Assembly (NCBI RefSeq): GCF_004310285.1
Contig: NZ_SISF01000031.1
Location: 380,511 to 444,510 of the forward strand
From: Agrobacterium cavarae
GTDB lineage: Bacteria > Pseudomonadota > Alphaproteobacteria > Rhizobiales > Rhizobiaceae
DNA length: 64,000 bases
Direction of reading: 5' to 3'
A program made the position numbers and the translations under genes. Numbering within the stretch: the stretch's first letter is position 1; the number at the start of each line of letters is the position of its first letter. This document shows, one piece after another, positions 55,804-64,000 of the stretch. The notes beneath the pieces are model-generated. The model was given only the letters and a program-made list of their open reading frames with translations. It made no database searches and was not told the DNA's origin.

Positions 55804-57072
55804 TCAGCCTTCGTAGCGGCGCAGGACCAGAGATGCATTCGTGCCGCCAAAGCCGAAGGAGTTCGAAAGCGCCACATTGACGTCGCGCTTGCGCGCCTTG
55901 TGCGGCACGAGATCGATCGCGGTCTCGACATCGGGATTATCGAGATTGAGCGTCGGCGGGACGATGTTGTCGCGGATGGCGAGCGTCGCGAAGATCGCTT
56001 CGATCGCGCCTGCTGCACCGAGAAGATGGCCTATCGCCGACTTGGTGGACGACATGGAAATCTTTGAGGCGGCGTCACCCACCAGACGCTCGACCGCGCC
56101 AAGCTCGATCGTGTCGGCCATGGTGGAGGTGCCGTGAGCATTGATGTAGTCGATGTCGGCTGGTGTCAGGCCGGCACGCTTGAGCGCCATGGCCATGCAG
56201 CGATAGGCACCTTCGCCATCCTCGGAGGGAGCGGTGATGTGGTATGCATCGCCGGAGAGACCATAGCCGACGACTTCGGCATAGATTTTGGCGCCACGTG
56301 CCTTGGCATGTTCCAGTTCTTCGAGAACAACAATGCCGGCGCCCTCGCCCATGACGAAACCGTCACGGTCACGGTCATAGGGGCGCGATGCCTTCTGCGG
56401 ATCGTCATTGTGCTGGGTGGACAGCGCCTTGCAGGCGGCAAAGCCAGCGAGCGAAATACGGCAAACGGGCGATTCAGCACCACCTGCAACCATCACATCG
56501 GCGTCGCCAAGCGCGATCAGACGGGAAGCATCGCCAATCGCGTGCGCACCGGTGGAGCATGCCGTCACGACCGAATGGTTAGGGCCGCGCAGCTTGTGCC
56601 TGATGGACACCTGGCCGGAAACGAGATTGATCAGACGACCGGGAATGAAAAAGGGTGATACGCGGCGCGGGCCTTTATCGCGAAGCGTGTATCCTGCTTC
56701 CACGATGCCTTCGAGGCCACCGATGCCGGAGCCGATCAGCACACCGGTCATGATCTGGTCTTCGTCAGTTGCAGGATGCCAGTTGGCGTCGTTCAGCGCC
56801 ATCTCGGCGGCGGCCATGCCATAGATGATGAAGGGGTCGACCTTGCGCTGTTCCTTCGGCTCCATCCAGTCATCGGCATTGAAGGTGCCATCGGTGCCGT
56901 CACCGACAGGAATGCGGCAGGCAATTTTCGCGGGCAGATCTTCGACTTCGAATTCCGTGACGAGACGGGCGCCATTCTGACCGGCCAAAAGCCGCTCCCA
57001 GGTCACTTCCGTTCCACAGCCAAGGGGAGATACCATGCCGGTACCCGTGATAACGACACGTCTCAAAGTCAA
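55804..57072 (-). CDS. fabF: 3-oxoacyl-[acyl-carrier-protein] synthase II
   Basis: FabF elongates acyl-ACP by condensing it with malonyl-ACP. The protein shows RRVVITGTGMVSPLG at the N-terminus, the nucleophilic cysteine in VVTACSTGAHAIG, and the catalytic histidines in NAHGTSTMAD and SAIGHLLGAAGA. I prefer TTG 57072, which follows GAGGG at normal distance; ATG 57093 would add seven residues without a good site. It lies downstream of acpP on the minus strand, with two strong hairpins in between. Confidence 0.95.
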   Translation of the reverse strand: MTLRRVVITGTGMVSPLGCGTEVTWERLLAGQNGARLVTEFEVEDLPAKIACRIPVGDGTDGTFNADDWMEPKEQRKVDPFIIYGMAAAEMALNDANWHPATDEDQIMTGVLIGSGIGGLEGIVEAGYTLRDKGPRRVSPFFIPGRLINLVSGQVSIRHKLRGPNHSVVTACSTGAHAIGDASRLIALGDADVMVAGGAESPVCRISLAGFAACKALSTQHNDDPQKASRPYDRDRDGFVMGEGAGIVVLEELEHAKARGAKIYAEVVGYGLSGDAYHITAPSEDGEGAYRCMAMALKRAGLTPADIDYINAHGTSTMADTIELGAVERLVGDAASKISMSSTKSAIGHLLGAAGAIEAIFATLAIRDNIVPPTLNLDNPDVETAIDLVPHKARKRDVNVALSNSFGFGGTNASLVLRRYEG

Positions 57073-57168
57073 TTGTGCGCCCTCATAGTCCAATCATAGG
57101 TGTTTGGTATATGTCATCTTGCGTGCGACAGGCTTCATCCAGCCCAAAGAGACCGCATGATAAAATAT

Positions 57169-57215
57169 TGGCCCGGACAGGCCGGGCCACATCGGGAAGG
57201 CTTTTAGGCCTTCCC
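57169..57215 (-). terminator. double hairpin between acpP and fabF
   Basis: Read on the minus strand, GGGAAGGC-CTAAAA-GCCTTCCC is followed by TGGCCCGG-CCTGT-CCGGGCCA and then ATATTTTAT. Both stems are perfect 8-bp stems. They lie 16 bases after the acpP stop and probably terminate or stabilise the short acpP mRNA. Confidence 0.75.
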
Positions 57216-57231
57216 TTGATCCATTCAAAGA

Positions 57232-57468
57232 TTAGGCCTGAGCCTTTTCGATGAACTTGACAGCGTCGCCAACAGTCAGGATCGAGTCAGCTGCGTCGTC
57301 TGGAATTTCAACGCCGAATTCTTCTTCGAACGCCATAACCAGTTCAACGGTGTCGAGCGAGTCAGCGCCCAGGTCGTCGATGAAGCTTGCGCCTTCAACG
57401 ACTTTGTCGGCGTCAACGCCAAGATGATCAACTACAATTTTCTTTACGCGTTCTGCGATATCGCTCAT
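57232..57468 (-). CDS. acpP: acyl carrier protein
   Basis: AcpP carries growing fatty acyl chains on a 4'-phosphopantetheine attached to Ser37 in the GADSLDTVE motif. The 78 residues are strongly acidic with four helices, a standard length. GAGGAAACCGAC precedes the ATG. It is separated from fabG upstream by 379 bases and from fabF downstream by a double hairpin, so it is probably made from its own abundant transcript. Confidence 0.98.
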   Translation of the reverse strand: MSDIAERVKKIVVDHLGVDADKVVEGASFIDDLGADSLDTVELVMAFEEEFGVEIPDDAADSILTVGDAVKFIEKAQA

Positions 57469-57851
57469 GTCGGTTTCCTCGACCTTTACTTTGAAAGGAA
57501 TGCCCCTTCAGGCACCCTGCCCTGTTAAAACCCCCAAGCGCCCCTTTAAGGCAGGCACCGTGGGCAAACCCGTTCAACCCGGTCAAGCTAACATCGTCGC
57601 AAGAAATCGCAACGGTCGCCTGTCACTCCGGGACGACTGTTCACAGTCTTCGCCCGCTTAACATGCTTTCCTGCGGGAAAAAAGCCTTAAAATAGCGCTA
57701 ACACACGCGCTCTACAGGCAATTTTCTTTTCGATACATGTCAGAAGTCGAAGTGTGCAAGCGCCACCACAGCAAGATGCAAGGCGCTTTCACCTGTTGGA
57801 TCGTCCAATCACCCCTCACGAAAATCACAGCGGATTTTCATGCAGGATGGA
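57469..57851. other. 383-base gap between fabG and acpP
   Basis: No gene is supported. It should hold the acpP promoter on the minus strand, but I could not settle a convincing -35/-10 pair. An A/T-rich hairpin GAAAATC/GATTTTC (57820-57839) lies 13 bases after the fabG stop and may end the fabD-fabG transcript. A near-perfect direct repeat of CAGGCACC occurs about 40 bases apart in the acpP leader. Confidence 0.4.
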
Positions 57852-58589
57852 TCAGATCATGGCCATGCCGCCATTTACATGCAGCGTCTGACCGGTCATG
57901 TAACCGGCCTCGTTGGAGGCAAGATAAAGCACGGCAGAAGCGATTTCAGCGCCCGTACCCATGCGCTTCATCGGGATCGCTCCCATGATGCCTTCCTTCT
58001 GCTTGTCGTTCAGCTTGCCGGTCATCGCGCTTTCGATGAAGCCCGGTGCCACGCAGTTGACGGTCACGTTGCGCACAGCGATTTCCTGCGCGAGCGACTT
58101 GGAAAAGCCGATCATGCCGGCCTTGGAGGCACAGTAATTCGTCTGGCCCGCATTGCCGGTGACGCCGACGATGGAGGTGATGTTGATGATGCGGCCGAAA
58201 CGGCGGCGCATCATTGGGTGGGTCAGCTCACGTGTCAGGCGGAACATGGACGTCAGATTGACCTCTAGAACATTGTCCCAGTCTTCATCGCTCATGCGAA
58301 CGAAAAGGCCATCCTTGGTGATGCCCGCATTGTTGACGAGGATGTCGACGCCTTCGAGTTCGGCTTCGGCCTTCTCGCCAAGCGCCTTTACCTCTGCGCG
58401 GTCAGCCAGGTTGGCCGGGAAAATCTTGACGCGCTCGCCGAGCTCTGAGCCCAATGCCTCCAGCTTTTCTACGCGGGTGCCGTGAAGGCCAACGGTTGCG
58501 CCCTGCGCGTGGAGCATACGGGCGATTTCTTCGCCGATGCCGCCGGTTGCGCCGGTAATGAGAGCCTTGCGGCCAGTCAGATCAAACAT
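57852..58589 (-). CDS. fabG: 3-oxoacyl-[acyl-carrier-protein] reductase
   Basis: FabG reduces 3-oxoacyl-ACP with NADPH. The 245-residue SDR enzyme has GATGGIGEEIA (13-23), NNAG (86-89) and the triad Ser139, Tyr152, Lys156 (NYCASKAG). ATG 58589 gives the family start; the open frame upstream crosses the fabD gap. It follows fabD after 31 bases and precedes acpP. Confidence 0.97.
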   Translation of the reverse strand: MFDLTGRKALITGATGGIGEEIARMLHAQGATVGLHGTRVEKLEALGSELGERVKIFPANLADRAEVKALGEKAEAELEGVDILVNNAGITKDGLFVRMSDEDWDNVLEVNLTSMFRLTRELTHPMMRRRFGRIINITSIVGVTGNAGQTNYCASKAGMIGFSKSLAQEIAVRNVTVNCVAPGFIESAMTGKLNDKQKEGIMGAIPMKRMGTGAEIASAVLYLASNEAGYMTGQTLHVNGGMAMI

Positions 58590-58620
58590 GCTGTTCGTCC
58601 TTTTATTTTTTCTCTTGAAC

Positions 58621-59565
58621 TCAGCCGAGAAGCGTCTGAAGTGCGGCTTCGATATCCGCAGGGGAATTGACGGCAACGCCGTTGACGGTCTTGTCGATGC
58701 GGCGAGCGAGACCCGTCAGAACCTTGCCGGAGCCGATCTCGTAAAGTGTCGTCACATCATTTGCGGCAAACCACTCGACCGTTTCGCGCCAGCGAACCTG
58801 GCCTGTCACCTGATCGACCAGCAGGGCGGCAATCTCATCGGCATCCGACACGGGTGCTGCGCGCACATTGGCAACAACCGGAACGACCGGATCGTTCTTC
58901 TGGACAGAAGCCAGCGCCTCGCGCATCGCCTCTGCAGCAGGTGCCATCAGGGCCGAATGGAAGGGCGCGGAAACCGGCAGCATGATGGCGCGCTTGGCGC
59001 CCTTTTCAGACGCAAGGGCTGCTGCCTTTTCGACCGGTGCCTTCGCGCCGGAAATGACCAACTGACCGCCGCCATTGTCGTTGGCAATCTGGCAGACGCC
59101 CCCGGCGGCGGCTTCACGGCAAATATCCTCCACATCGCCATGCTCGAGGCCGATGATCGCCGCCATGGCGCCCTCACCTACGGGAACGGCAGCCTGCATG
59201 GCATTGCCGCGGATGCGCAGAAGACGGGCGGTATCGGCCAGCGAGAAGGTACCGGCTGCACAAAGCGCCGAATATTCGCCAAGCGAATGGCCCGCAACGT
59301 AGGATACTTTTTCAGCGAGCTTGAGGCCACGTGCTTCCAGGACGCGCATCACGGCGACAGAAACCGCCATCAGCGCCGGCTGTGCATTGGCGGTCAGCGT
59401 CAGCGTCTCTTCCGGACCATTCCACATGATGTCGGACAGTTTCTGGCCCAGCGCTTCATCGACTTCCTCGAAAACGGCGCGGGCTTCTGCAAAATTCTCC
59501 GCCAGATCCTTGCCCATGCCGACAGCCTGGCTGCCCTGGCCGGGAAATGTGAATGCGATAGCCAT
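58621..59565 (-). CDS. fabD: malonyl-CoA:ACP transacylase
   Basis: FabD loads malonyl groups onto ACP. The 314 residues show FTFPGQGSQAVGMG, the serine nucleophile in GHSLGEYSAL, and the late histidine in VSAPFHSALM. ATG 59565 follows AAGGA at normal distance and gives the canonical start; an ATG at 59628 is less likely. It is the first gene of the minus-strand series and is divergent from the aldo/keto reductase gene (226-base gap). Confidence 0.97.
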   Translation of the reverse strand: MAIAFTFPGQGSQAVGMGKDLAENFAEARAVFEEVDEALGQKLSDIMWNGPEETLTLTANAQPALMAVSVAVMRVLEARGLKLAEKVSYVAGHSLGEYSALCAAGTFSLADTARLLRIRGNAMQAAVPVGEGAMAAIIGLEHGDVEDICREAAAGGVCQIANDNGGGQLVISGAKAPVEKAAALASEKGAKRAIMLPVSAPFHSALMAPAAEAMREALASVQKNDPVVPVVANVRAAPVSDADEIAALLVDQVTGQVRWRETVEWFAANDVTTLYEIGSGKVLTGLARRIDKTVNGVAVNSPADIEAALQTLLG

Positions 59566-59791
59566 GGAATGCGGTCCTTCTTTTTGGGCCTGTTCTCGGG
59601 CCTTCCCTTCCATTGTGGGGCTTTCCATTCACATTCCGGCCCGCAAAGTCAAGGCTTTGCGCCGCTTGCGACGCCTTTGCCACCTGTTTCGCCGTCCTCT
59701 TCCACAGAGATTGAGACGGAATGTTTTTTCTTGCGCTGCGGCAATTCCGCATTACTTTCTGCCCACCTTCCAAGCAAAACGAGACATTTCC

Positions 59792-60835
59792 ATGAAACAG
59801 AACACGTTGGGACGCACGGGCATTTCCGTGTCGGAAATCTGCCTTGGCACGATGACATGGGGCACGCAGAACACCGAGGCCGAGGCCCATGAGCAGATGG
59901 ACTACGCGCTCGAGAACGGCGTGAATTTCTTCGACACAGCCGAGCTCTACCCGACGACACCAGTCTCTGCCGAAACGCAAGGGCGCACGGAAGACTATAT
60001 CGGGACATGGTTCGAGAAGACCGGCAAGCGCAGCGACGTGGTTCTCGCCACCAAGGTTGCCGGCTCCGGCCGCGATTACATTCGCGGTGGGCGCGATATC
60101 GATGCGAGAGCCATTCGCGAAGCAGTCGACACCAGCCTCAATCGCCTGAAGACCGATTACATCGACCTCTACCAGATCCACTGGCCGAACCGCGGTACCT
60201 ATCATTTCCGCGGGGCCTGGAGCTTCGACGCGTCCAAGCAGAACAAGGAAAAGACGCTCGAAGAATTCAACGAGAAGCTCGAAACACTCGGCGAGCTGGT
60301 AAAGGCCGGAAAGATCCGCGCCATCGGCGTTTCCAATGAAAGCGCCTGGGGCACGCAGAAATATATCGATATTGCCGAAGCAAAGGGGCTCCCGCGCGTC
60401 GCCTCCATTCAAAACGAGTACAATCTACTCTATCGCAGCTTCGACCTCGATTTGGCCGAAGTGGCCCACCACGAAGATGTCGGCCTGCTTGCCTATTCGC
60501 CGCTTGCAGGTGGCATCCTGACTGGCAAGTATCAGAACGGTGCACGCCCGGAAGGTTCGCGCGGCTCGATCAATCACGACATCGGCGGACGGCTTCAGCC
60601 TCTGCAGGAAGCGCCGGTGAAGGCCTATCTGGAACTGGCCTATGAGGCTGGTATCGATCCTGCCCAACTCGCGATTGCCTTTTGTCTGACGCGCCCCTTC
60701 ATGGCGTCCGTCATTATCGGTGCAACGACGATGGAGCAGTTGAAGACGGATATCGCCGCGGCCGATGTCACGCTCTCCGACGAGGTGCTGAAGGGCATAG
60801 CCGATATCCATCGTCAGTACCCGATGGCAATCTGA
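59792..60835 (+). CDS. aldo/keto reductase (Tas-like)
   Basis: The 347-residue NADPH-dependent oxidoreductase has a TIM-barrel with likely catalytic residues Asp48 and Tyr53 (FFDTAELYP), Lys88 (ATKV) and His130 (QIHWPNR). The insertion around TYHFRGAWSFDASKQNKE and the overall length fit the E. coli Tas group. Substrates are probably aldehydes or ketones, not known exactly. ATG 59792 is the family start (MKQNTLGRTGISVSEICLGTMTWG). It is divergent from fabD. Confidence 0.93.
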   Translation: MKQNTLGRTGISVSEICLGTMTWGTQNTEAEAHEQMDYALENGVNFFDTAELYPTTPVSAETQGRTEDYIGTWFEKTGKRSDVVLATKVAGSGRDYIRGGRDIDARAIREAVDTSLNRLKTDYIDLYQIHWPNRGTYHFRGAWSFDASKQNKEKTLEEFNEKLETLGELVKAGKIRAIGVSNESAWGTQKYIDIAEAKGLPRVASIQNEYNLLYRSFDLDLAEVAHHEDVGLLAYSPLAGGILTGKYQNGARPEGSRGSINHDIGGRLQPLQEAPVKAYLELAYEAGIDPAQLAIAFCLTRPFMASVIIGATTMEQLKTDIAAADVTLSDEVLKGIADIHRQYPMAI

Positions 60836-60872
60836 TCGAGGCCCTTAAGCCAGGCTTTTTCGGGCAGCGCGC

Positions 60873-60900
60873 TTGCATTCGCAGCAAAATTCAGTATAAG
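60873..60900 (+). promoter_or_regulatory. probable promoter of the rpsF operon
   Basis: TTGCAT (60873-60878) is followed after 16 bases by TATAAG (60895-60900). Both match the housekeeping consensus well. It lies 38 bases after the aldo/keto reductase stop and gives a leader of about 215 bases. Confidence 0.5.
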
Positions 60901-60922
60901 CGCGCTGTTCACAACACCCGGT

Positions 60923-60988
60923 CTTATGGCTGGTGGCTGAACGGAGGGCTGGTTTCGGTCTCGAAACAGCAGGAACCATAAGGTTTTT
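60923..60988 (+). promoter_or_regulatory. terminator-like folded leader of rpsF
   Basis: CTTATGG (60923-60929) pairs perfectly with CCATAAG (60976-60982), and GTTTTT follows. Inside, GCT-GTTTCG pairs with CGAAAC-AGC around a GTCT loop (60948-60970). It starts about 15 bases after the presumed transcription start. It may be an attenuator or yield a short RNA of roughly 80 bases. Confidence 0.45.
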
Positions 60989-61123
60989 CCGGCCTCCCGT
61001 GTCTCCGCTCTCGACCGTCTCGAACAACGCTTTTCTTGCCTCCGGTTTTCCGATCAAGAGCAGTCGTTGAGGCTTAGCGCCGTTGCCGGGTGATGAATGA
61101 AACGCAAGAAAGGCAAAGCTTAA

Positions 61124-61561
61124 ATGGCTCTTTACGAACACATCTTCCTTGCTCGGCAGGATATCACTGCCCAGCAGGTCGACGCACTTGTCGAACAGTA
61201 CAAGGGCGTTATCGAATCGTTCGGCGGTAAAGTCGGACGCATCGAGAACTGGGGTCTGAAGTCCCTCACCTATCGCATCAAGAAGAACCGCAAGGCTCAC
61301 TACGCTCTGATGGACATCGACGCTCCGGCGGCTGCTATCCACGAAATCGAGCGCCAGATGCGCATCAACGAAGACGTTCTTCGTTACATGACCATCGCTG
61401 TGGAAGCTCACGAAGAAGGCCCATCTGCCATGTTGCAGAAGCGCGACCGTGACGACCGCCCGCGCCGCGACGGCGACCGTCCTGACCGTGGCGACCGTGG
61501 TCCACGTGATGGCGCACCGCGCGAAGACCGTCCGCGCCGTCCGCGCGAAGACCGTGCATAA
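61124..61561 (+). CDS. rpsF: 30S ribosomal protein S6
   Basis: The first 100 residues are standard S6 ([53 protein letters not shown]). A 40-residue tail of Arg, Asp and Gly repeats extends it to 145 residues and is probably disordered. S6 binds 16S rRNA together with S18, encoded next. The leader is long and folded. Confidence 0.98.
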   Translation: MALYEHIFLARQDITAQQVDALVEQYKGVIESFGGKVGRIENWGLKSLTYRIKKNRKAHYALMDIDAPAAAIHEIERQMRINEDVLRYMTIAVEAHEEGPSAMLQKRDRDDRPRRDGDRPDRGDRGPRDGAPREDRPRRPREDRA

Positions 61562-61573
61562 GGAGAAACAATA

Positions 61574-61822
61574 ATGGCTGACGCATCCTCTTCCCAGGCA
61601 CGCCGCCCCTTCCACCGCCGTCGCAAGACGTGCCCCTTCTCCGGCGCAAACGCTCCGAAGATCGACTACAAGGACGTTCGTCTCCTGCAGCGCTACATTT
61701 CCGAGCGCGGCAAGATCGTTCCTTCGCGCATCACCGCCGTTTCCCAGAAGAAGCAGCGCGAACTCGCTCAGGCGATCAAGCGTGCACGCTTCCTCGGCCT
61801 GCTGCCTTACGTCGTAGCGTAA
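61574..61822 (+). CDS. rpsR: 30S ribosomal protein S18
   Basis: The 82 residues contain the S18 core ([29 protein letters not shown] and [21 protein letters not shown]). It lies 12 bases after rpsF with AAGGAG before the ATG. A terminator hairpin follows nine bases after the stop, so downstream genes probably receive less transcription. Confidence 0.98.
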   Translation: MADASSSQARRPFHRRRKTCPFSGANAPKIDYKDVRLLQRYISERGKIVPSRITAVSQKKQRELAQAIKRARFLGLLPYVVA

Positions 61823-61830
61823 TTCAAGTT

Positions 61831-61861
61831 TCGAGGTCGCGGTTTCACGCGACCTCGTTCT
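61831..61861 (+). terminator. terminator-like hairpin after rpsR
   Basis: A perfect 10-bp stem CGAGGTCGCG/CGCGACCTCG with a six-base loop is followed by TTCT. The T-run is poor, so read-through to the next gene is likely. Confidence 0.6.
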
Positions 61862-62011
61862 CCCTCTCGAAGCAGCCGACTCTCAGTCAGCTTCTTCAAG
61901 AGCTCCAATTCCTTCCGCGTTGGGCGCGGATCGACTGACACCAAACCCCATGTTGGGGACGACGTTCAAACGAACGGTCCTCTAACTGCTAAGACAAGCA
62001 GGACAGCGACG

Positions 62012-62989
62012 TTGAGACAATTGAACCAGACAGTGCTGATCGCCGGCATTCTTGCCGGCATATGCGCCGCGTTTCTAACGCTTGGCGCAACGGCACAGTC
62101 GTCGATGTCCTTCCTCCTCTATGCGGCTTCCGCCATGCCGGTTCTCGTTGCCGGTCTCGGCTGGGGCAATGCCGCGGCCATCGTTGCCGTTCTCTCCGCA
62201 GGCTTCCTCGGCGCCCTTGCCGTCTCCCCGCTTTTTGCCGTGACAATCGCGATCTTTACGCTGATCCCGGCTGGCTGGCTGTCTCACCTCGCAAACCTCG
62301 CGCGGCCTGCCGCTGAAATCGGCGGCCCGGAAGACCTGATGGCCTGGTACCCGTTGTCCGGCATCGTTCTGCATCTGTGCGGCCTGATCACGGTCTCGGT
62401 CATCATTCTCGGCACGATGATCGGCTATGGTCCTGAACTCGTTTCGCAGATGGTCGACCTGATGATGGCGTCGGTCCAGGCAAGCGAATCGACCTTCAAG
62501 CCAGATCCGGCAGCCCTTTCGCAAACAAAGTCGCTTCTGGTTCTGATGCTGCCGATGATCCAGGGCGGCCTCTGGGTTATGCTTTTGTTTGCGGCTTACT
62601 ATTTCGCAAGTCGCATGGTGCGCTCTTTCGGCAAGGGTCTTCGCCCACGCGAAGATATCGCAGCCGCACTTCGCATGCATCGCAACGCGATCTTCATTTT
62701 CCTTGGAGGCATCGTCCTGACCTTCTTTGGTGGTGTTCCCGCCATGGTCGGCGCGGTTCTCTGCGGCACATTCGGCGCGGGATTCATCATGGCGGGTTAC
62801 GCCTCGCTGCATCACCGTTCCAAGGGCAAGGACTGGCGGCTGCCGGTTCTCATCCTCGCATACCTTTCAGCGATCTTCATGTTTCCGCTGTTCCTCATCC
62901 TCCTCCTGGGTCTCAGCGACGTGCGCAGCACGATCTCTCTGACACCTGCGCGGAGCTCCGATAAATCGAACGAAACCAACTCCAAATAA
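62012..62989 (+). CDS. DUF2232 multi-spanning membrane protein
   Basis: The 325-residue protein has about eight hydrophobic segments, beginning TVLIAGILAGICAAFLTLGA and ending with a polar tail. DUF2232 proteins (YybS-like) are often encoded between rpsR and rplI and their function is unknown. The start is a TTG supported by AGGA eight bases upstream. It sits between rpsR (190-base gap) and rplI (15-base gap). Confidence 0.88.
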   Translation: MRQLNQTVLIAGILAGICAAFLTLGATAQSSMSFLLYAASAMPVLVAGLGWGNAAAIVAVLSAGFLGALAVSPLFAVTIAIFTLIPAGWLSHLANLARPAAEIGGPEDLMAWYPLSGIVLHLCGLITVSVIILGTMIGYGPELVSQMVDLMMASVQASESTFKPDPAALSQTKSLLVLMLPMIQGGLWVMLLFAAYYFASRMVRSFGKGLRPREDIAAALRMHRNAIFIFLGGIVLTFFGGVPAMVGAVLCGTFGAGFIMAGYASLHHRSKGKDWRLPVLILAYLSAIFMFPLFLILLLGLSDVRSTISLTPARSSDKSNETNSK

Positions 62990-63004
62990 GAAAGGATCAA
63001 GAAG

Positions 63005-63580
63005 ATGGAAGTCATTCTTCTCGAGCGTATCGCAAAGCTTGGCCAGATGGGCGAAACCGTAAAGGTTCGCGACGGCTACGCACGTAATTTCCTGCTGCCA
63101 CAGGGCAAGGCACTGCGCGCCAACGCTGCCAACAAGACCCGTTTTGAAACCGAGCGCGCAACGCTCGAAGCCCGTAACCTCGAGCGCAAGTCCGAAGCCC
63201 AGAAGGTTGCCGACGCACTCGAAGGCAAGAGCTTCATCGTTGTTCGTTCCGCTGGCGAAACCGGTCAGCTCTACGGTTCTGTTGCTGCCCGTGACGTCGT
63301 TGAAATTCTCGGCGCTGAAGGCTTCAACGTTGGCCGTAACCAGGTCGAACTCAACACGCCGATCAAGACCATCGGTCTGCACAACGTCACGCTTCACCTG
63401 CACTCGGAAGTCGAGCTTCAGGTTGAACTGAACGTTGCCCGTTCGGCTGAAGAAGCTGAGCGTCAGGCCAAGGGTGAAAACCTCACCTCCGCTGACGCCA
63501 TCTACGGCGTTGACGAAGATGCACTTCGTCCGGAAGACTTCTTCGATCCGGAAGCTGACCGCGACGGCGACGACGACTAA
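63005..63580 (+). CDS. rplI: 50S ribosomal protein L9
   Basis: The 191 residues show the L9 N-terminal RNA-binding domain ([36 protein letters not shown]), a long connecting helix and the C-terminal domain ([17 protein letters not shown]). An acidic 40-residue tail is present, as in other alphaproteobacteria. GAAAGGA precedes the ATG, and a strong terminator follows. Confidence 0.98.
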   Translation: MEVILLERIAKLGQMGETVKVRDGYARNFLLPQGKALRANAANKTRFETERATLEARNLERKSEAQKVADALEGKSFIVVRSAGETGQLYGSVAARDVVEILGAEGFNVGRNQVELNTPIKTIGLHNVTLHLHSEVELQVELNVARSAEEAERQAKGENLTSADAIYGVDEDALRPEDFFDPEADRDGDDD

Positions 63581-63608
63581 TCTTAAGGCCTTTTGGCTCA
63601 AGGACAAA

Positions 63609-63640
63609 ACCCCGGATGGCGACATCCGGGGTTTTTATTT
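63609..63640 (+). terminator. terminator after rplI
   Basis: A perfect 10-bp stem ACCCCGGATG/CATCCGGGGT with a GCGA loop is followed by TTTTATTT. Confidence 0.93.
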
Positions 63641-63654
63641 GGGCGTTGCGAAAT

Positions 63655-64000
63655 TTATTCGCCCGTGGCTTTCGCCGCTGTCGTCACTCTGGTCGGCATC
63701 CGTGACGGCAACGTCATGGCGATGACGCCAGCCAGAATACACACGAGCCCGATCATCGTGCTTACCTGCAGTTGCTCACCAAGGAAAACCACGCCGATCG
63801 CCACGCCTACGGGCACGCGCACATAGGCCTGCGCCGTCGTTCCGAGAGATCCAAGCGTGCGGACGAGGCGAAAATAGATGGTGAAAGCGAGCGCAGTGGA
63901 GAATATCGAGAGCCCGATCAGGGCCGCAATCGAACGCGTTGAGGGTGCAAGCTCCCATGGACGGTCTACCACCAAGCTCACCGGAATGAGAATGATTGCC
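63655..64000 (-). CDS. EamA/DMT-family transporter, C-terminal part (5' end outside window)
   Basis: The frame is open to the right edge, so this is the last 115 residues of a larger gene on the minus strand. It shows four hydrophobic segments with the EamA pattern: ALIGLSIFSTALAFTIYFRLV, then RVPVGVAIGVVFLGEQL and GLVCILAGVIAM. Such drug/metabolite transporters usually have ten spans in two EamA repeats. The GTG at 63981 lies inside the gene and is not its start. The substrate is unknown. It is convergent with rplI. Confidence 0.88.
   Translation of the reverse strand, partial: AIILIPVSLVVDRPWELAPSTRSIAALIGLSIFSTALAFTIYFRLVRTLGSLGTTAQAYVRVPVGVAIGVVFLGEQLQVSTMIGLVCILAGVIAMTLPSRMPTRVTTAAKATGE

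Noticed and set aside
54210..55880. A 556-codon plus-strand frame across mltG and the gap before it.
   Set aside because: mltG on the minus strand has all family motifs; this frame has none.
60907..61123. A classical S6:S18-binding leader in front of rpsF.
   Set aside because: I could not place the conserved CCG bulge and hairpin of that motif with confidence, so only the visible helices are reported.
1..64000. tRNA or rRNA genes, CRISPR arrays, toxin-antitoxin pairs, prophage or defence islands.
   Set aside because: None could be seen. The window is core chromosome with one IS, and nothing resembling these systems was found on either strand.

Overview
The window is a GC-rich stretch of an alphaproteobacterial chromosome, most likely from the Rhizobiaceae (Agrobacterium/Rhizobium group). 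Evidence for this is the SAM-II riboswitch in front of metA, the long pyruvate carboxylase, UPF0314 (DUF2585), DUF2794 and DUF2232 genes, the ccmABCDG cluster, and rhizobial-type intergenic palindromes. Nearly all of it is core housekeeping DNA. The only clear mobile element is one IS1182-family insertion sequence. I saw no tRNA, rRNA, CRISPR array, prophage or plasmid function.

Layout. 1-6.2 kb: end of a LuxR-type regulator, pyruvate carboxylase, and a DeoR-type regulator overlapping an MFS transporter. 6.2-15.5 kb: ispG and a short-chain prenyl synthase (isoprenoids), an OmpA-like lipoprotein, mtgA (peptidoglycan), an aldose epimerase, metA under a SAM-II riboswitch, thiamine pyrophosphokinase, an ABC-F ATPase and a VOC protein. 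15.5-19.1 kb: thiBPQ thiamine importer under a TPP riboswitch. 19.1-26.8 kb: M48 lipoprotein, metallo-beta-lactamase fold protein, ffh, chorismate mutase, rpsP-rimM-trmD, TSUP permease. 27-32.7 kb: rplS, an amino-acid ABC pair lacking its ATPase, an ACS-type MFS transporter, leuC. 33-39.2 kb: dapF-mtaB-ftsY-yciB-DUF2585 and a membrane diguanylate cyclase. 39.2-42.4 kb: ccmA-B-C-D-G (cytochrome c maturation). 42.6-47.1 kb: acnA, a DUF1223 protein, a DUF2794 protein. 47.2-48.8 kb: the IS element. 49-52.7 kb: SurA-like protein, pdxA, rsmA, a small hydrolase. 52.7-59.6 kb (minus strand): fabD-fabG-acpP-fabF-mltG-yicC-gmk. 59.8-64 kb: an aldo/keto reductase, rpsF-rpsR-DUF2232-rplI, and the end of an EamA transporter.

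How the genes fit together. Thiamine is imported by ThiBPQ and pyrophosphorylated by the kinase encoded 2.4 kb upstream. Ffh and FtsY, the two SRP-pathway GTPases, sit 13 kb apart. The fab genes supply acyl-ACP beside the cell-wall genes mltG and mtgA. Many genes use TTG or GTG starts that are supported by a Shine-Dalgarno sequence (pyc, the ABC-F gene, the amino-acid binding protein, fabF, DUF2232).

The most interesting non-coding content is in 5' leaders. Besides the two recognised riboswitches, the ffh, acnA and rpsF leaders each contain several perfect or near-perfect helices, in part mutually exclusive or followed by U-tracts, that I do not recognise as named families. The IS element has perfect hairpins abutting both ends, hides its own start codon in a stem, and sits where the usual lptD-surA linkage appears to be broken.
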